A stretch of DNA of 64,000 bases, taken from positions 744,001 to 808,000 of the forward strand of contig NHNY01000002.1 of assembly GCA_002786065.1 (NCBI GenBank), in the 5' to 3' direction. Of the stretch, positions 12,462 to 23,624 are shown one piece after another. Origin of the DNA: Microcyclospora pomicola. Lineage: Eukaryota; Ascomycota; Dothideomycetes; Capnodiales. Made by a program: the position numbers and the translations under genes. A model generated the notes under the pieces. The model was not told the origin of the DNA. It searched no databases and saw only the letters and a list, made by a program, of their open reading frames with translations. Numbering within the stretch: position 1 is the stretch's first letter; each line of letters opens with the position of its first letter.

Positions 12462-12928
12462 TCAGAACGTGGCCTGCTTGATATCCTTGAAACTCTTCGT
12501 CGTCCCCTTCAACTCGCCCGCCGTGTGATTATCCAATCTTTGCGTGTCCTTGTGAATGTTCAACTTATACCGCTCCTCACTCTCCTTTCCCGCATGTTTC
12601 CCTTGCACCACGTTCTCTCGTAGGATCTGCGCGACGCCTTGCGCGTGGAGGAGAGACTCGCTTGCTTCGATGCTCCCCTGCGGGAGGCTTCGTTTTGATC
12701 GGAACTCGTGTCGCGCCGTCTGCATAGCGACTTTGTATGTTCGTTCATCTCCTGATCATGCATAGTCAGCACATGGTATCGTCAACGAAGACAGGATTGG
12801 TAGGCATTACTAAGTTCAGGTGATGGGTTGAAGGCTACTCGGATCGCACGAAGGAGTGAGCGGTATGTAGCTACGGCGAGAAGCTTGTTTTGAGCCATCT
12901 CGGCCATTGAGAGGATTGGACCAGACAT
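12462..12928 (-). CDS. MZM1: Mzm1-type LYR-motif protein, complex III assembly factor
   Basis: A mitochondrial matrix chaperone that stabilises the Rieske iron-sulfur protein Rip1 before it enters the bc1 complex. Too short and split to show as one open frame. I read exon 1 as 12928-12811 and exon 2 as 12751-12462, joined by a 59-nt intron with a GCTGAC branch word, for 135 residues. The joined protein carries the LYR-type helix TYRSLLRAIRVAFN near the N-terminus, then MQTARHEFRSKR, then the diagnostic AQILRENVVQGK followed by ERYKLNIHKDTQRLDN. Fungal Mzm1 is about 110-125 residues, so translation may instead begin at the second or third in-frame ATG (codons 8 and 11). It is divergent from the zuotin gene with 204 bases between starts. 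Confidence 0.85.
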
Positions 12929-13132
12929 TGTAAAGGAATGAGGACGAACTTCTAGACTACCTCGATCCTCGTCGAACCTGATCAACCTTCGTACATGTCT
13001 ACCAGGTGAATCCGCCGATACCGCACTAGTCCCAGAATAGAAAGGGTCTAGGACTTTTTTATGGGTATAGAAATTCTGCCATTTCATGGACACTGATTCT
13101 CCGAAGCTGACCTCCATTTGTGATACTCCAAA

Positions 13133-14473
13133 ATGGCTGCCACAATTCAGCTTACGGCTACTCTGCCGGTCCTCCCGGATGGCTGGTCTGCAGAGAAAGA
13201 CTTCAAGCCAATTTCTCACATCTCCGCACCGGTTTCTCGCGCCATTGAGCCGGTCGGCCCTCACTTCTTAGCCCACGCCCGCAGAAAGCGTCATAAGAGA
13301 ACTTTCTCCGAGGATGAGCGTATCCAGGCCGCCGAGTCGGTGAAGAAGGTGGAGCAAGTGGACGATGGCGACATCTCCGAGACCGAAGACCCCATGCTGC
13401 TGCAGCGTGAAGCAAAGGACTGGAAGACGCAAGACCACTACGCCGTGCTTGGCTTGAGCAAGTACCGCTGGAGGGCCACTGAGGAGCAGATCAAGCGTGC
13501 TCACCGCAAGAAGGTCCTTAAGCACCACCCTGACAAGAAGGCTGCTCGTGGAGGCGAGGAGAACGACCAATTCTTCAAGTGCATCCAGCGTGCTACCGAA
13601 ATCCTCCAGGACCCTGTCAAGCGTCGTCAATTCGACAGTGTTGACGAAGCCGCCGACCGTGAGCCTCCAAGCAAGAAGGATGTGCAAAAGAAGGCTGGTA
13701 ACTTCTATAAGCTTTGGGCCCCTGTGCTCGAAAGTGAAGGGCGTTTCAGCAAGAAGCAGCCCGTGCCCAAGCTAGGCGATGACAACAGCACCAAGGAGCA
13801 CGTGGAGGGATTCTACAACTTCTTCTACAACATCGACTCCTGGCGTACATTCGAGTATCTGGATGAAGATGTTCCGGACGACAACGAGAACCGCGACCAG
13901 AAACGACACGTGGAGCGAAAGAACAACAACGCTCGCAAGAAGCGCAAGACTGAGGACACCATCCGTCTGCGCAAGCTTGTTGACGATGCTCTGGCGATGG
14001 ACGAGCGCATCAAGCGCTTCAGACAAGAAGGTAACAAGCAGAAGAATGCCAAGCGACTAGAGAAGGAGGCTGCAGAGAAGGCCGCTAAGGAGGAAGCGCA
14101 GCGCAAGAAGGATGAGGAGGCTCGCCTCGCCGCCGAGAAGCTCGAGAAGGAGAAGGCATCCAAGGAGGAGGGCAAGAAGGCCAAAGAGGCTGCCAAGAAC
14201 GCCGCGAAGAAGAACAAGCGTGTCATTCGTGGTGCGACCAAAGACGCCAACTACTTTGCTGACGGCGAGGCTTCGCCTGCTCAGATCGATGCAGCACTGA
14301 ACGACACAGATCTGCTGATCGCCAAGCTCGACAACGAGGAGATTGCAGCGCTGACTGCTAGCTTGCAAGGCAAGACCGACAAGGCTGCCATCAAGGCGAT
14401 CTTTGTTGAAGAGGCGAAGAAGCTCGTGACCGGTGGCAAGGCTGCTGAAGGCGAGCTGAAGAGCTTGAGCTAG
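13133..14473 (+). CDS. ZUO1: Zuotin (Zuo1), ribosome-associated DnaJ co-chaperone
   Basis: Forms the ribosome-associated complex with the Hsp70 Ssz1 and stimulates Ssb folding of nascent chains at the tunnel exit. A single exon of 446 residues, near the yeast length. The J domain is at about residues 98-165: QDHYAVLGLSKYRW, then an HHPDKK loop with the HPD tripeptide near residue 133, then ERATEILQDPVKRRQFDS-like helix IV. It is followed by the zuotin homology domain (FYKLWAPVLESEGRFS, then FYNFFYNIDSWRTFEYLDED). Residues about 270-370 are a long Lys/Glu/Ala-rich charged helix that in the family binds rRNA. The C-terminal helical bundle is present. There are no SANT repeats, so this is the fungal rather than the animal MPP11 architecture. 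Confidence 0.96.
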   Translation: MAATIQLTATLPVLPDGWSAEKDFKPISHISAPVSRAIEPVGPHFLAHARRKRHKRTFSEDERIQAAESVKKVEQVDDGDISETEDPMLLQREAKDWKTQDHYAVLGLSKYRWRATEEQIKRAHRKKVLKHHPDKKAARGGEENDQFFKCIQRATEILQDPVKRRQFDSVDEAADREPPSKKDVQKKAGNFYKLWAPVLESEGRFSKKQPVPKLGDDNSTKEHVEGFYNFFYNIDSWRTFEYLDEDVPDDNENRDQKRHVERKNNNARKKRKTEDTIRLRKLVDDALAMDERIKRFRQEGNKQKNAKRLEKEAAEKAAKEEAQRKKDEEARLAAEKLEKEKASKEEGKKAKEAAKNAAKKNKRVIRGATKDANYFADGEASPAQIDAALNDTDLLIAKLDNEEIAALTASLQGKTDKAAIKAIFVEEAKKLVTGGKAAEGELKSLS

Positions 14474-14633
14474 ATTTATCACCAAGAAATGACAGCAGTG
14501 TTGTCCGCAGAAATGGGCATCTTTCCTAACGCGAATTGCAACATAGACAAGAAGTAGATAGTGTGTCAATGGCTCATATATACATGTCATCTCCCCGTAA
14601 CAAGATGACTCTTTACATATGTCTCGTCCTTGA

Positions 14634-17600
14634 TCACACCCTAGCTGCCCTGAGATATGCTACAACCCCCTCGCCGTATCGTGCCAGCCTACCCACCCGC
14701 CTCTTCTCCTCCACCATCACATCTCTCCATGCGGCGATGGCGTTCTGTAGCCCCACATCCTCTGCTACGACGTCCCCATGCAATCGCAGGAATACCGCCA
14801 TCCACGCCTGATTCAGCTCGAAATCGTTTCGAGTCTTCATCAGCGCAGTCAAAGCGTATACGAAAGCTATAGCTTCACTGGTTTGATCGACGCTAGTGGA
14901 GGGAAGGTGGGATAAGGAACGAAGCTCGATGTCTGCAGCAGCAGGCGACAACGATTTGAGGTGAGTGATGATTATAGATGGATCGTTGAGCCGTGTAGCG
15001 GTTCGTAGGAGCGTGGAGAATTGGCTGATACTGGTGGGATTGGATCCGAGGACCTTTGTCGTCGTGTCTGCGAGGGTTTTGCGCTCGACGTCCACGTTGG
15101 CTGTAGTGGTCGAAGTGTTTGCTTTGCCATCGGCCAGAGATGGCAGGAAGAACGGAGCATTCTGTGGCTTCTGAGGTGCTTCGAGGGGTTTGTTGCGTTG
15201 ACGTATGAGATCGAGATGTAAAAGATTCTGCCAGCGAGAGCGTGGGACGAGGGAGAGCGAAACCAGAGATGAGGAGAGCTGATCTACGTCGTCTTCAATG
15301 TTGACATCGAGAACCTCGTTGGAAACGAGGTTATCGCCCGTAAGAAGATTTTCGCCATTTTCACCACTGGCGGTTGGTGCTTGGCCTTTGCTCTTAGAAT
15401 TGACAATGGCCTCTAGCTCTTTGGCATCAATATGTCGTGTTGGAACGTGCGAGAATATCGATCTGCTCGTCCAGATGTCAACACCAACGTTGTCGATCGT
15501 TGCCGTAGCAAGGAATTCACCTGTCGGCGAAAACGAAAGTGCAGTACACTCATTTCTGAGTCGGAAAGCGTCAATCAGATGGCCTGTCGGAAGGTCCCAA
15601 AGCAAGACTAGGGATCGTATGCTTCCGGCCATCCATCGACCATCGTTTGAGAAGCAGATATCATGTATTGGTGAGGCAGTCAGTTCAGTTATTATCGGGC
15701 GCGAAGGCCACAGCTCACGGACAAGTCTGCCGGTAGAAATGTCGACCATGCGTATGCAGCCAATCGAGCAGGCGAATGCTGCAAGACCCGACTCCCGATG
15801 GAACCGCATTGTAGTAATGCTAGTGTCATCGCTCCAGTCGATCTGGTGGCTAAGCAAACCAGTAGTAAAGTTCCAAAACCTGACCTTGGCATCACTGCCG
15901 ACAGATATCAACGTCTTATTCAGGCTATCAACAGCCAGACCAACCACGGCACTACCATGTTTGCCTTGGCCACGATAGAACTGCTTTCTGCCTTCACCTT
16001 CCACAGTAAGGCCATCGCGTTGCACATCCAATTTGAGTTGTCTGGCCTGGGTAGGCGTTAGCCTGGCTGGGAAGCGTTGACGGTGGATGCCTGACTGTAA
16101 GTTAAAGCAGTCGATTCCACCTTTCGCAGAACCAACGACAGCGAACGTCCCGCAAGGTGACATTGCGATACTGGTCACGATTGCTTCATCGCCAGTCTTG
16201 AATGCCCACCGACCTGCTCTTTTACGGCCCCAAAACCACGTTCGGGCCTTATTTGAGTTTTCATGGGCCGTCACAACACTTTCCCAACCAGTCATCGCGC
16301 TGACTTCGGCCGCAGTAGTCTTTGATGCACGCACGGAAGATTGCCAGATGGGCTGCTTGCCAGGGAGCGCGCCGATACCACCGTCTCTATTCAAACTCGA
16401 GACGATTTCGATGATTGGAGGACATTTCAGCTCATTCAAGCTGTCTTGAGAGCTTCCTGATAACAAGCCTTGCTTCCTCGCCTTACTCTGTATAGCGCCT
16501 TGACTAAGCTCTGTGCTTTGTCCGTCCCGCCGGAGGGACCAACCCCAAAGACTGCGATCTCCACTTGCAGAGAGCAGCCATTTTCCTGTATCGTCTGCCC
16601 CGTCTGAACCAGTTGGGAGGAAGTGGAGCCTGGTCACCGGTGCTCCATGGCCGCTTCTCTGGTGCAGAATGCGTGGCATAGGATCAAAGGGGACCTGATC
16701 GAATATCCACGTCTTCAGACTGTTATCTAAGCCGCTGCTTACTAGGATGGCCTGGCCAACCAAGAACTCTATTCTGCTCACACCTCCAAGATGTCCGTTC
16801 GCAGGATTTGCATGGGCTGCGCGCAGGACTCCGGCTTTGCGGCCACCATTGTTCAGATCCCAGAGCGTGACATCCCCAGAGATATTTGAGGCTGTGGCCA
16901 TTACTCCAGCTTTCCTTCCGTCATCACCAGCACCGAAACTATCCGTTCGGAAGCTGATCGAGGTCACTGGAACACCAGCAGGTGCATTAAGCCGTATCAC
17001 TGTCTCATCTGTCCGCACATCGTGAAGTAGAATCGATCCGTTTTCGTAAGCAATGGCCACAAGCGACAGAGCTGGAGTTGGCTCCATTGCGGTCACAGAG
17101 CCAAACGTGGTCGACGGGGGCAGGATCGTGTAGATCAACTTTCCACTCGACACATTCCAGATCTCAGCGCTGCCGTCTCGTCTTCCGACCAATATCTTGT
17201 TGAGCATGGTTGGCAGGCTTGAGATGCAGGACGTCAGGCCGATAGGCGACATACCCTGCAGAACGGTGTAAAGCTCTAGGCTCGAGCTCTTCCAAACCAA
17301 CAGCTGTGATTCTGCGACGCCTACAATCCAGCTTCCAAACACGCAAAATGTGCTGATGCTCTCTTTCCATCCTCGAGGGATCTCCAGTTCTCCAACTTTT
17401 TTGCCTCGTTCGAAGATCCATACTCCGACGCTTGCAGTATCAGCGTGCTGAACAGTCTGACCTCCATTGTTGTTCCGGCCCCATGCGGCAAGCACTCTGT
17501 CCTTCCATGCCACACTCGCTGTGATCAGCTCCGGGGTCTGCGGTCGAGTGATGAAGACCAATTGTAAACCCCTGCGCAGATCGTATGTCTGCAAGCTGTA

Positions 17601-17801
17601 CCCAATTGATGTCGTGATCTGAAATGTCGTCTTTCCTCTTGGTACTGTTGTAAAAGGTGTCGCTGTAGGCGAGATGAGACCGACTGTGCGATATGGTGTG
17701 AACAGGCGCGAAGTGCCTAACTCGCGATCCGCTTTCGTGATTCCGTTGGCAGTCTTTTGACGTTTGGCAGCAGGCCGTTCTAGGTCCATTACAATATCCA
17801 T
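14634..17801 (-). CDS. UTP21: UTP21 (WDR36), SSU processome / UtpB WD40 protein
   Basis: A subunit of the UtpB subcomplex that assembles on the pre-rRNA 5' ETS for 18S rRNA maturation in the nucleolus. A single exon of 1055 residues, usual for fungal Utp21. The first 700 residues form a double WD40 propeller; repeats ending in a Trp-Asp-like pair recur (for example VTLWDLNNGG, DNSLKTWIFDQ, DAKVRFWNFTTG, SLVLLWDLPTGHLID). The C-terminal 200 residues are the Utp21-specific domain with the helical stretch MKTRNDFELNQAWMAVFLRLHG. An N-terminal basic cluster (AAKRQK) could act in nuclear import. A second in-frame ATG lies four codons downstream. The gene converges on zuotin, with 160 bases between stop codons, and is divergent from VIP1. 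Confidence 0.94.
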   Translation of the reverse strand: MDIVMDLERPAAKRQKTANGITKADRELGTSRLFTPYRTVGLISPTATPFTTVPRGKTTFQITTSIGYSLQTYDLRRGLQLVFITRPQTPELITASVAWKDRVLAAWGRNNNGGQTVQHADTASVGVWIFERGKKVGELEIPRGWKESISTFCVFGSWIVGVAESQLLVWKSSSLELYTVLQGMSPIGLTSCISSLPTMLNKILVGRRDGSAEIWNVSSGKLIYTILPPSTTFGSVTAMEPTPALSLVAIAYENGSILLHDVRTDETVIRLNAPAGVPVTSISFRTDSFGAGDDGRKAGVMATASNISGDVTLWDLNNGGRKAGVLRAAHANPANGHLGGVSRIEFLVGQAILVSSGLDNSLKTWIFDQVPFDPMPRILHQRSGHGAPVTRLHFLPTGSDGADDTGKWLLSASGDRSLWGWSLRRDGQSTELSQGAIQSKARKQGLLSGSSQDSLNELKCPPIIEIVSSLNRDGGIGALPGKQPIWQSSVRASKTTAAEVSAMTGWESVVTAHENSNKARTWFWGRKRAGRWAFKTGDEAIVTSIAMSPCGTFAVVGSAKGGIDCFNLQSGIHRQRFPARLTPTQARQLKLDVQRDGLTVEGEGRKQFYRGQGKHGSAVVGLAVDSLNKTLISVGSDAKVRFWNFTTGLLSHQIDWSDDTSITTMRFHRESGLAAFACSIGCIRMVDISTGRLVRELWPSRPIITELTASPIHDICFSNDGRWMAGSIRSLVLLWDLPTGHLIDAFRLRNECTALSFSPTGEFLATATIDNVGVDIWTSRSIFSHVPTRHIDAKELEAIVNSKSKGQAPTASGENGENLLTGDNLVSNEVLDVNIEDDVDQLSSSLVSLSLVPRSRWQNLLHLDLIRQRNKPLEAPQKPQNAPFFLPSLADGKANTSTTTANVDVERKTLADTTTKVLGSNPTSISQFSTLLRTATRLNDPSIIITHLKSLSPAAADIELRSLSHLPSTSVDQTSEAIAFVYALTALMKTRNDFELNQAWMAVFLRLHGDVVAEDVGLQNAIAAWRDVMVEEKRRVGRLARYGEGVVAYLRAARV

Positions 17802-18291
17802 GACGTGATCCAGTATTCCAGAGAGACGCGGCCTATGAATCTGCTTTCCAGCTCAACAAATCGCGACATCCGCGCTGGACCTCAAGTTTCTTCTGACATG
17901 AACTTTTCTAGATAGAGTCGGCGGACGGACGGTGCGGCCAGCAATCGATAGCGCTTAACTTGCGGCAGATCCGAGCGCGGTCCCGATAGCGAATCACTTG
18001 CGTAATTGTGCATTCTTATGTGGGAAGCGCGAACAATGCGGGGAGCAAAATCCAAGTGCTGCACGACATTCAGCGTACCTTAGGTACACATGATGCATTG
18101 GAGGTACATGCCATATACAACACACACAGTATTCTATAACGACATACATTATCGTGCGGCCTAACTGTCTATGACTCGCTGCGAAGGAGTCTTCTTGTCT
18201 TCTCGCTTATTCTTGGCCATTACTACGTGACCGCCTTCATTTCTGGTCCTTCATAGCGCTCGATCTATAATCTGGGGTTCACTCTCTCGCT
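17802..18291. promoter_or_regulatory. Divergent promoter region of UTP21 and VIP1
   Basis: 490 bases between two divergent start codons. It contains a TACCTTAGGTAC palindrome near 18076-18087 and a pyrimidine-rich stretch before the VIP1 ATG. I see no coding signal. Confidence 0.4.
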
Positions 18292-21200
18292 ATGGAGCAC
18301 CTTGAACGAACCACGAGCATTGAGTCAGTTCTTTCGCATAAGCCCCTCTCTACCGCGTCTTCGTCCGCATCGCTGTCTAGTAAGGGTAGACCAGGCCACC
18401 AGGACAGAAGCCACAACATTGGTGACCGGGCCCACCTTTCTATGCCGCCCCCATCGAAGCCAATTTCTCGCTACCAAAGATTGTTCCGCAGGCGAAGTTC
18501 GAGAGCTTCTGATACCGATTTGCAGACCGCCGTGAACGGTCCCATATACAGTGCTACCAGCGCTTCTCCATCGCATGACAACATGGCCGGCGAGGAGAAA
18601 GATGGACTGGTAGACGGATCCAGAAGAGACCTCGATGTCACCAGGGGATCTGCGCCAGATCTTGAGACGAACAGGATGTCGTTCTCCTCGCTGTATAACT
18701 ACGGGAGGGATCAGAGTGGACCAAGTTCTCTTGGAGGAATCTCTGATCAGGAAGGTGGGCAGAAACGAGCCACTGCAGAAGTCACAGTGAAGACTGACAG
18801 TATGAACAGTAAGATACGAATCAAACGATCGCACCACGACGGCCACTCAGCCGCTTTCCGTCACCACAACGAGTAAGGATGGCGCACTTTCACCCATACA
18901 CGATGGGCAGATGCAAGAGTCGATGGTGAGGTCAGCTCCGCCTGTAGCGGGCGATCTGTCCGCAACAACACTTGGAGCCACAGACCCACTTAAGCCTCGA
19001 CCCGGGAGAACTGTTCGTGGTAGGGCGTCCACTGTATCGCGTCGAGTGTCCATGTCAGGTGTGACCAGTTCCTCTCCTTCTGCAGACCGAAGCTCCATGG
19101 TCAACCCGAACAGGATTGGTACCATTGGTATATGTGCGCTGGATGCCAAAGCTCGCAGTAAGCCGTCACGAAACATTCTCAACAGGCTTGTCGGAAAGGA
19201 CGGCGAGTTTGATGTGATAATATTCGGCGACAAAGTCATCCTCGACGAGGCAGTAGAGAATTGGCCAGTGTGCGATTTTCTGATCTCCTTCTTCAGCGAT
19301 GGATTTCCACTGGAAAAGGCCATCGCGTATGCAAAGCTTCGGAAGCCTTTCTGTGTCAATGACTTGCCCATGCAGACAATACTCTGGGATCGAAGATTGT
19401 GCCTCAAGATTCTGGATCAAGTGGGCGTGCCTACACCCAAACGCCTGGAAGTGAATAGAGATGGCGGTCCAGTGATTCTTACATCAGACATTGCTCAACG
19501 AGTCTACGAGCTGACCAGTGTGCGACTCATCGGGTCTGAAGATGGCCGCGGGGGTGCCTCGCCGCCACCAGCCGATGTTCACATGGAAGACGACGATGAT
19601 ACCCTGGTGGTTGATGGACAGCGCCTCACCAAACCGTTCGTTGAAAAACCTGTCAGTGGTGAGGACCATAACATCAACATCTATTACCCAAAGTCGCAGG
19701 GTGGCGGTGGTAGACGCTTATTTCGCAAGGTAAACAACAAGTCATCAGAAAAGGACGATGGCTTGATCGTCCCTGCTGCTGTGACCGAGCCCGGTGGCTC
19801 CTATATCTACGAGCAATTTCTCAAAGTCGAGAATGCTGAAGACGTCAAAGCCTACACCGTCGGCCCCGACTTCTGTCACGCCGAGACACGGAAGTCTCCT
19901 GTTGTTGACGGCCTTGTCAAGCGTAACCCGAATGGCAAAGAGATCCGTTATGTCACGCAGCTCACACCAAAGGAACAAAAGATGGCAGCAAGGATTGCGA
20001 TCGGATTCGGACAACGGATCTGCGGATTTGATCTGCTCCGCGTCGAGGACAAAAGCTATGTGATCGATGTCAATGGCTGGAGTTTTGTCAAGGACAATAA
20101 TCACTATTATGATCAATGTGCAAGGATCTTGCGTGACATCTTCATCCGCGAGAAGATGCGTTGGGAGACATCAGAATGGACGGCTTCCAGCGACGTGAGT
20201 GAAGGTGCTGGTAGGGACCTTGGACCAACGTCTACACTCGCTTCGCAGGCCAGCTCTGAAGATCCCAGAGCATCTCGTGACACGTCTCGAGGTGGCTCTC
20301 ATCGTGGTGACACACACCAAGCTACTGAGCACGAGAAGGACGCAGCAGGGTCTCACAGTTCGGGGCAGCACAGGAACGCGTTGAAAGGTGTATTTCGGAG
20401 CCGCTCGATTTCCCAGCTCAGAGACAGTGTATCTCATGTCGCTGGTCGCGTTGGGAATCCCACGCCGAGTGGCAGAAGTCCAAGTGGTACTGCGAGTCCA
20501 GGATTCAGCAGTCCGCCTACCTTAGAAAGACCTCCAAACACGACACGAAGTGCCCGAACTGCGCCAGCTGGCACGCCTGTCGGGAAAGACGATATGTTGC
20601 CTCCTCCAGCTGTTCCTGGTGCAGTATCCCAGCTGCGAGAAGAGCTTCGCTCAGCCACGGAAGATCAACTTCTACAACAACAAGATCTTCCTCCAGGACG
20701 GCCGTCCGACGTTGCTTCGACTCAACCTTCGATCTTGCCTGCACCGGCATCCAAATCACAATGGAAGCTGAAGGGTATGGTCGCTGTGATCCGCCACGCA
20801 GATCGTACTCCGAAGCAGAAATTTAAGTTTACATTTCACACCAAACCATTCGTGGATCTGCTGAAAGGACACCAAGAAGAGGTCTTACTCGTTGGCGAGG
20901 CAGCGCTTGATTCTGTGGCGCACGCTGTGGAGCAAGCATTGCAGGACGGCCTCGAGGATCAAGCAAAACTCCGGACTCTCAAGAATGCACTTCAACGAAA
21001 GCGAACTCTCCCCGGCACGAAAGTGCAGATCAAGCCAATGTTCAAGAAGCCGAAGGACAAGGACAAAGATGCCAACAAAAAAGATGCCCAAGGAGACCAG
21101 AGCGAAAGTGCAGCCCAAGCACCTCAAGGAGCGTCCGTGAACTCCTCCGAAAGAAAGGGAGAAGGATCATCCGGAGATATGGGGTCTGCTCGATCCCAGC

Positions 21201-23161
21201 AGCGTAGTGACTCAGTCTCTGAGATCACAATGTCACGAGCCGCAGCTGCAGACAATAATCTAGTGCTCGATAAGCTGCAATTGGTGATGAAGTGGGGTGG
21301 CGAGCCAACACACAGCGCCCGATACCAAGCGGCTGACCTTGGCGAGAACATGCGGAACGATCTGCTGTTGATGAACCGCGATGCACTCAACGATGTCTCG
21401 ATTTTCACATCATCTGAACGGCGCGTCAAAACCTCTGCACAGATCTTCGCTGGTGCTTTCCTGGATCAGAAAGAAGTTGATGACCACCAGATACATGTAC
21501 GTAAGGACTTACTCGATGACTCGAATGCTGCCAAAGATGAGATGGATCGGGTGAAGAAGAAGCTGAAAGGTCTCCTCCGGCAAGGGTACGAAGCCCCAGA
21601 ACAATTCGCTTGGCCTAAAGACGGAACTCCTGAACCATACGTCGTCGTACGTCAAGTGGTGGAGTTGATGAAGTTCCATCGGAAGGTCATGAGGAACAAC
21701 TTTGCTCGACTAGGGAATAGCGATGCTGTAAGCTCTCTGGAGAGGGCTAGAGGCTCCACGAACGAAACCGACAAGAGTGATGCGCCTGCAAACGAAACAG
21801 CCTCACAACAGGCCTCTGCAGTGCAAGCACGTTGGTGTACTGGTGAAGACGCCGAGCTGTTCAAGGAGCGATGGGAGAAGCTCTTCGACGAGTTCACCGA
21901 TACCGAGAAGGTGGACCCCAGCAAGATTTCTGAGCTATACGACACCATGAAATTTGATGCGCTACACAACCGGCAATTCTTGGAATGGTCATTCACGCCA
22001 AGCAGATCTGTTCTGATTGAAGAAGATAGGTTGAGGCGCTTGCAAGACGGAGACACGGAGTCCTTGAATGGTGGAGAGCTGAGGAGGACTGAGAGCCAAC
22101 TCGCCCGCGAGGACTGGGATCAGACCCACGGAGCTTCCAACGAGACATCTGCAGGATCAGAAGCGATTGAAACCAGCGTTTCTAGCCTGAAGCCCCCCAA
22201 AAGAGCCAACACGTCAGCGTCAGAAACTTCTGTGCGTTCTTCCCGTTCGGAGAAAAAGAAACATGACTCTGCTAAAGAACCTACCAAAGAGCGAATGAGT
22301 TTCTCGCAGCGCATAGGCTTCCGCCGACGTTCACAGGACTCGGTGGCAGTGACACGCGAGGCTCTGCAGGCTGCGGCCGACAATCAGGCACAATCGTACT
22401 TCAATTTATACCGCGGCGATGCGGACAAGAGCAGCGCGGCAAAGTACGATGTGCGTCTGGAGAAGCTGACAGAGATGTACACTCTCAGCAAAATTCTGTT
22501 CGATTTCATCGGCCCACAAGAATATGGCATCACGGATACCGAGAAACTGGAGATCGGCCTCCTGACAAGCTTGCCGTTACTCAAGGAGATCGTCCGAGAT
22601 TTGGAAGAAATGCAGGCCTCGGATGATGCCAAGTCTTTCCTATACTTCACCAAGGAGTCTCACATCTATACTCTGCTCAACTGCATCCTTGAGGGTGGGA
22701 TTCAGACCAAGATCGCACGGAATGCCATCCCGGAGCTAGATTACCTATCGCAGATCTGCTTCGAGCTGTACGAGAGTCAAAACAGCCTCGCTTCATCAGA
22801 TGATCCGGAGGGTGCTCACGAGCTCTTCAACTACAGCATCCGCATCACCATCTCTCCCGGTTGCCATACTTATGATCCTCTCGACGTCATCCTAGACTCG
22901 AAGCACTGCATCGGATGTGCTCCACGACGTAGTCTTACCAGTCACGGTGAGTGGAAGGAGGTACTTGAGACGTTGAAGCGCAAATTTCATACCGTGAAGT
23001 TGCCGAGGAGCTTCATTGCTGTGAACTTGAGTGAAAAGGTGCCTGAAGAGTTCGTCAAGGAGGGCGAGGGAGGGGACGGCGAAAGTAACGGCAATCGTGT
23101 CACCGTAGATGACGTGAGGAAGGGAGCGGAGGACAATAGTCAGATTGCGCCGCAGCACTGA
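18292..23161 (+). CDS. VIP1: VIP1/Asp1 inositol hexakisphosphate and diphosphoinositol-pentakisphosphate kinase
   Basis: Makes inositol pyrophosphates (1-InsP7, InsP8) that signal phosphate status, cell polarity and microtubule dynamics. Two exons. The kinase domain, at about residues 255-600, is ATP-grasp: IGICALDAKARSKPSRNIL, VENWPVCDFLISFFSDGFPL, KPFVEKPVSGEDHNI, GLLR-type FDLLRVEDKSYVIDVNGWSFVK. A Ser-rich linker precedes the histidine-acid-phosphatase-like domain, which starts near residue 810 with the AVIRHADRTPKQKFKF signature. The N-terminal 250 residues are low-complexity. The first frame (from 18292) and the second must be joined before 18851, where PLSVTTTS becomes readable. My best intron is 18755-18809 (55 nt, branch word CTGAC, donor GTGGGC, weak), giving 1604 residues. 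That junction is the uncertain part; the rest is firm. Confidence 0.92.
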
Positions 23162-23624
23162 AGCCTGTGATCGCCCGGTCTTTGGTGGCTTGCTTCATTC
23201 CTGCAGAGTACGATCGCTGTCACCAGACCTGACGTTTGCATCTCAATACGCAGCGGAGATGTACGGACACTGTTGCTTGGCCAGTCTTTACGCAGTCGTC
23301 TGCGTAAAACAAATCCTGTCACCACCGAAACCGTATGAGACATATCATCTGAAGTGCCTTATAAGACTTACACATACTTAGTTTTAGGTCTTGGAAGTTC
23401 TTCCAACATGAGGATATAGATGATACGCCTCCCGGCAGCACACAAGATAGGTCGGTTGATGTCCACAAGCTGCGAAGTTGTCCTCAGCGCGTACAGCCGC
23501 TAGTCCGTGTTCAGAAACAGCCAATGAGCTTTCGAGCGCAGAACCAGCGCGTCTAAAGTCTGGCTTCGCGTTCAACCCTCCACTTTAGCATACAAGTGCA
23601 TAACGAACATTGCGAAACGACACG
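23162..23624. other. Intergenic region between VIP1 and the Arp9-like gene
   Basis: 463 bases between two plus-strand genes, holding the VIP1 3' UTR and the promoter of the actin-related gene. I see no further gene. Confidence 0.5.
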
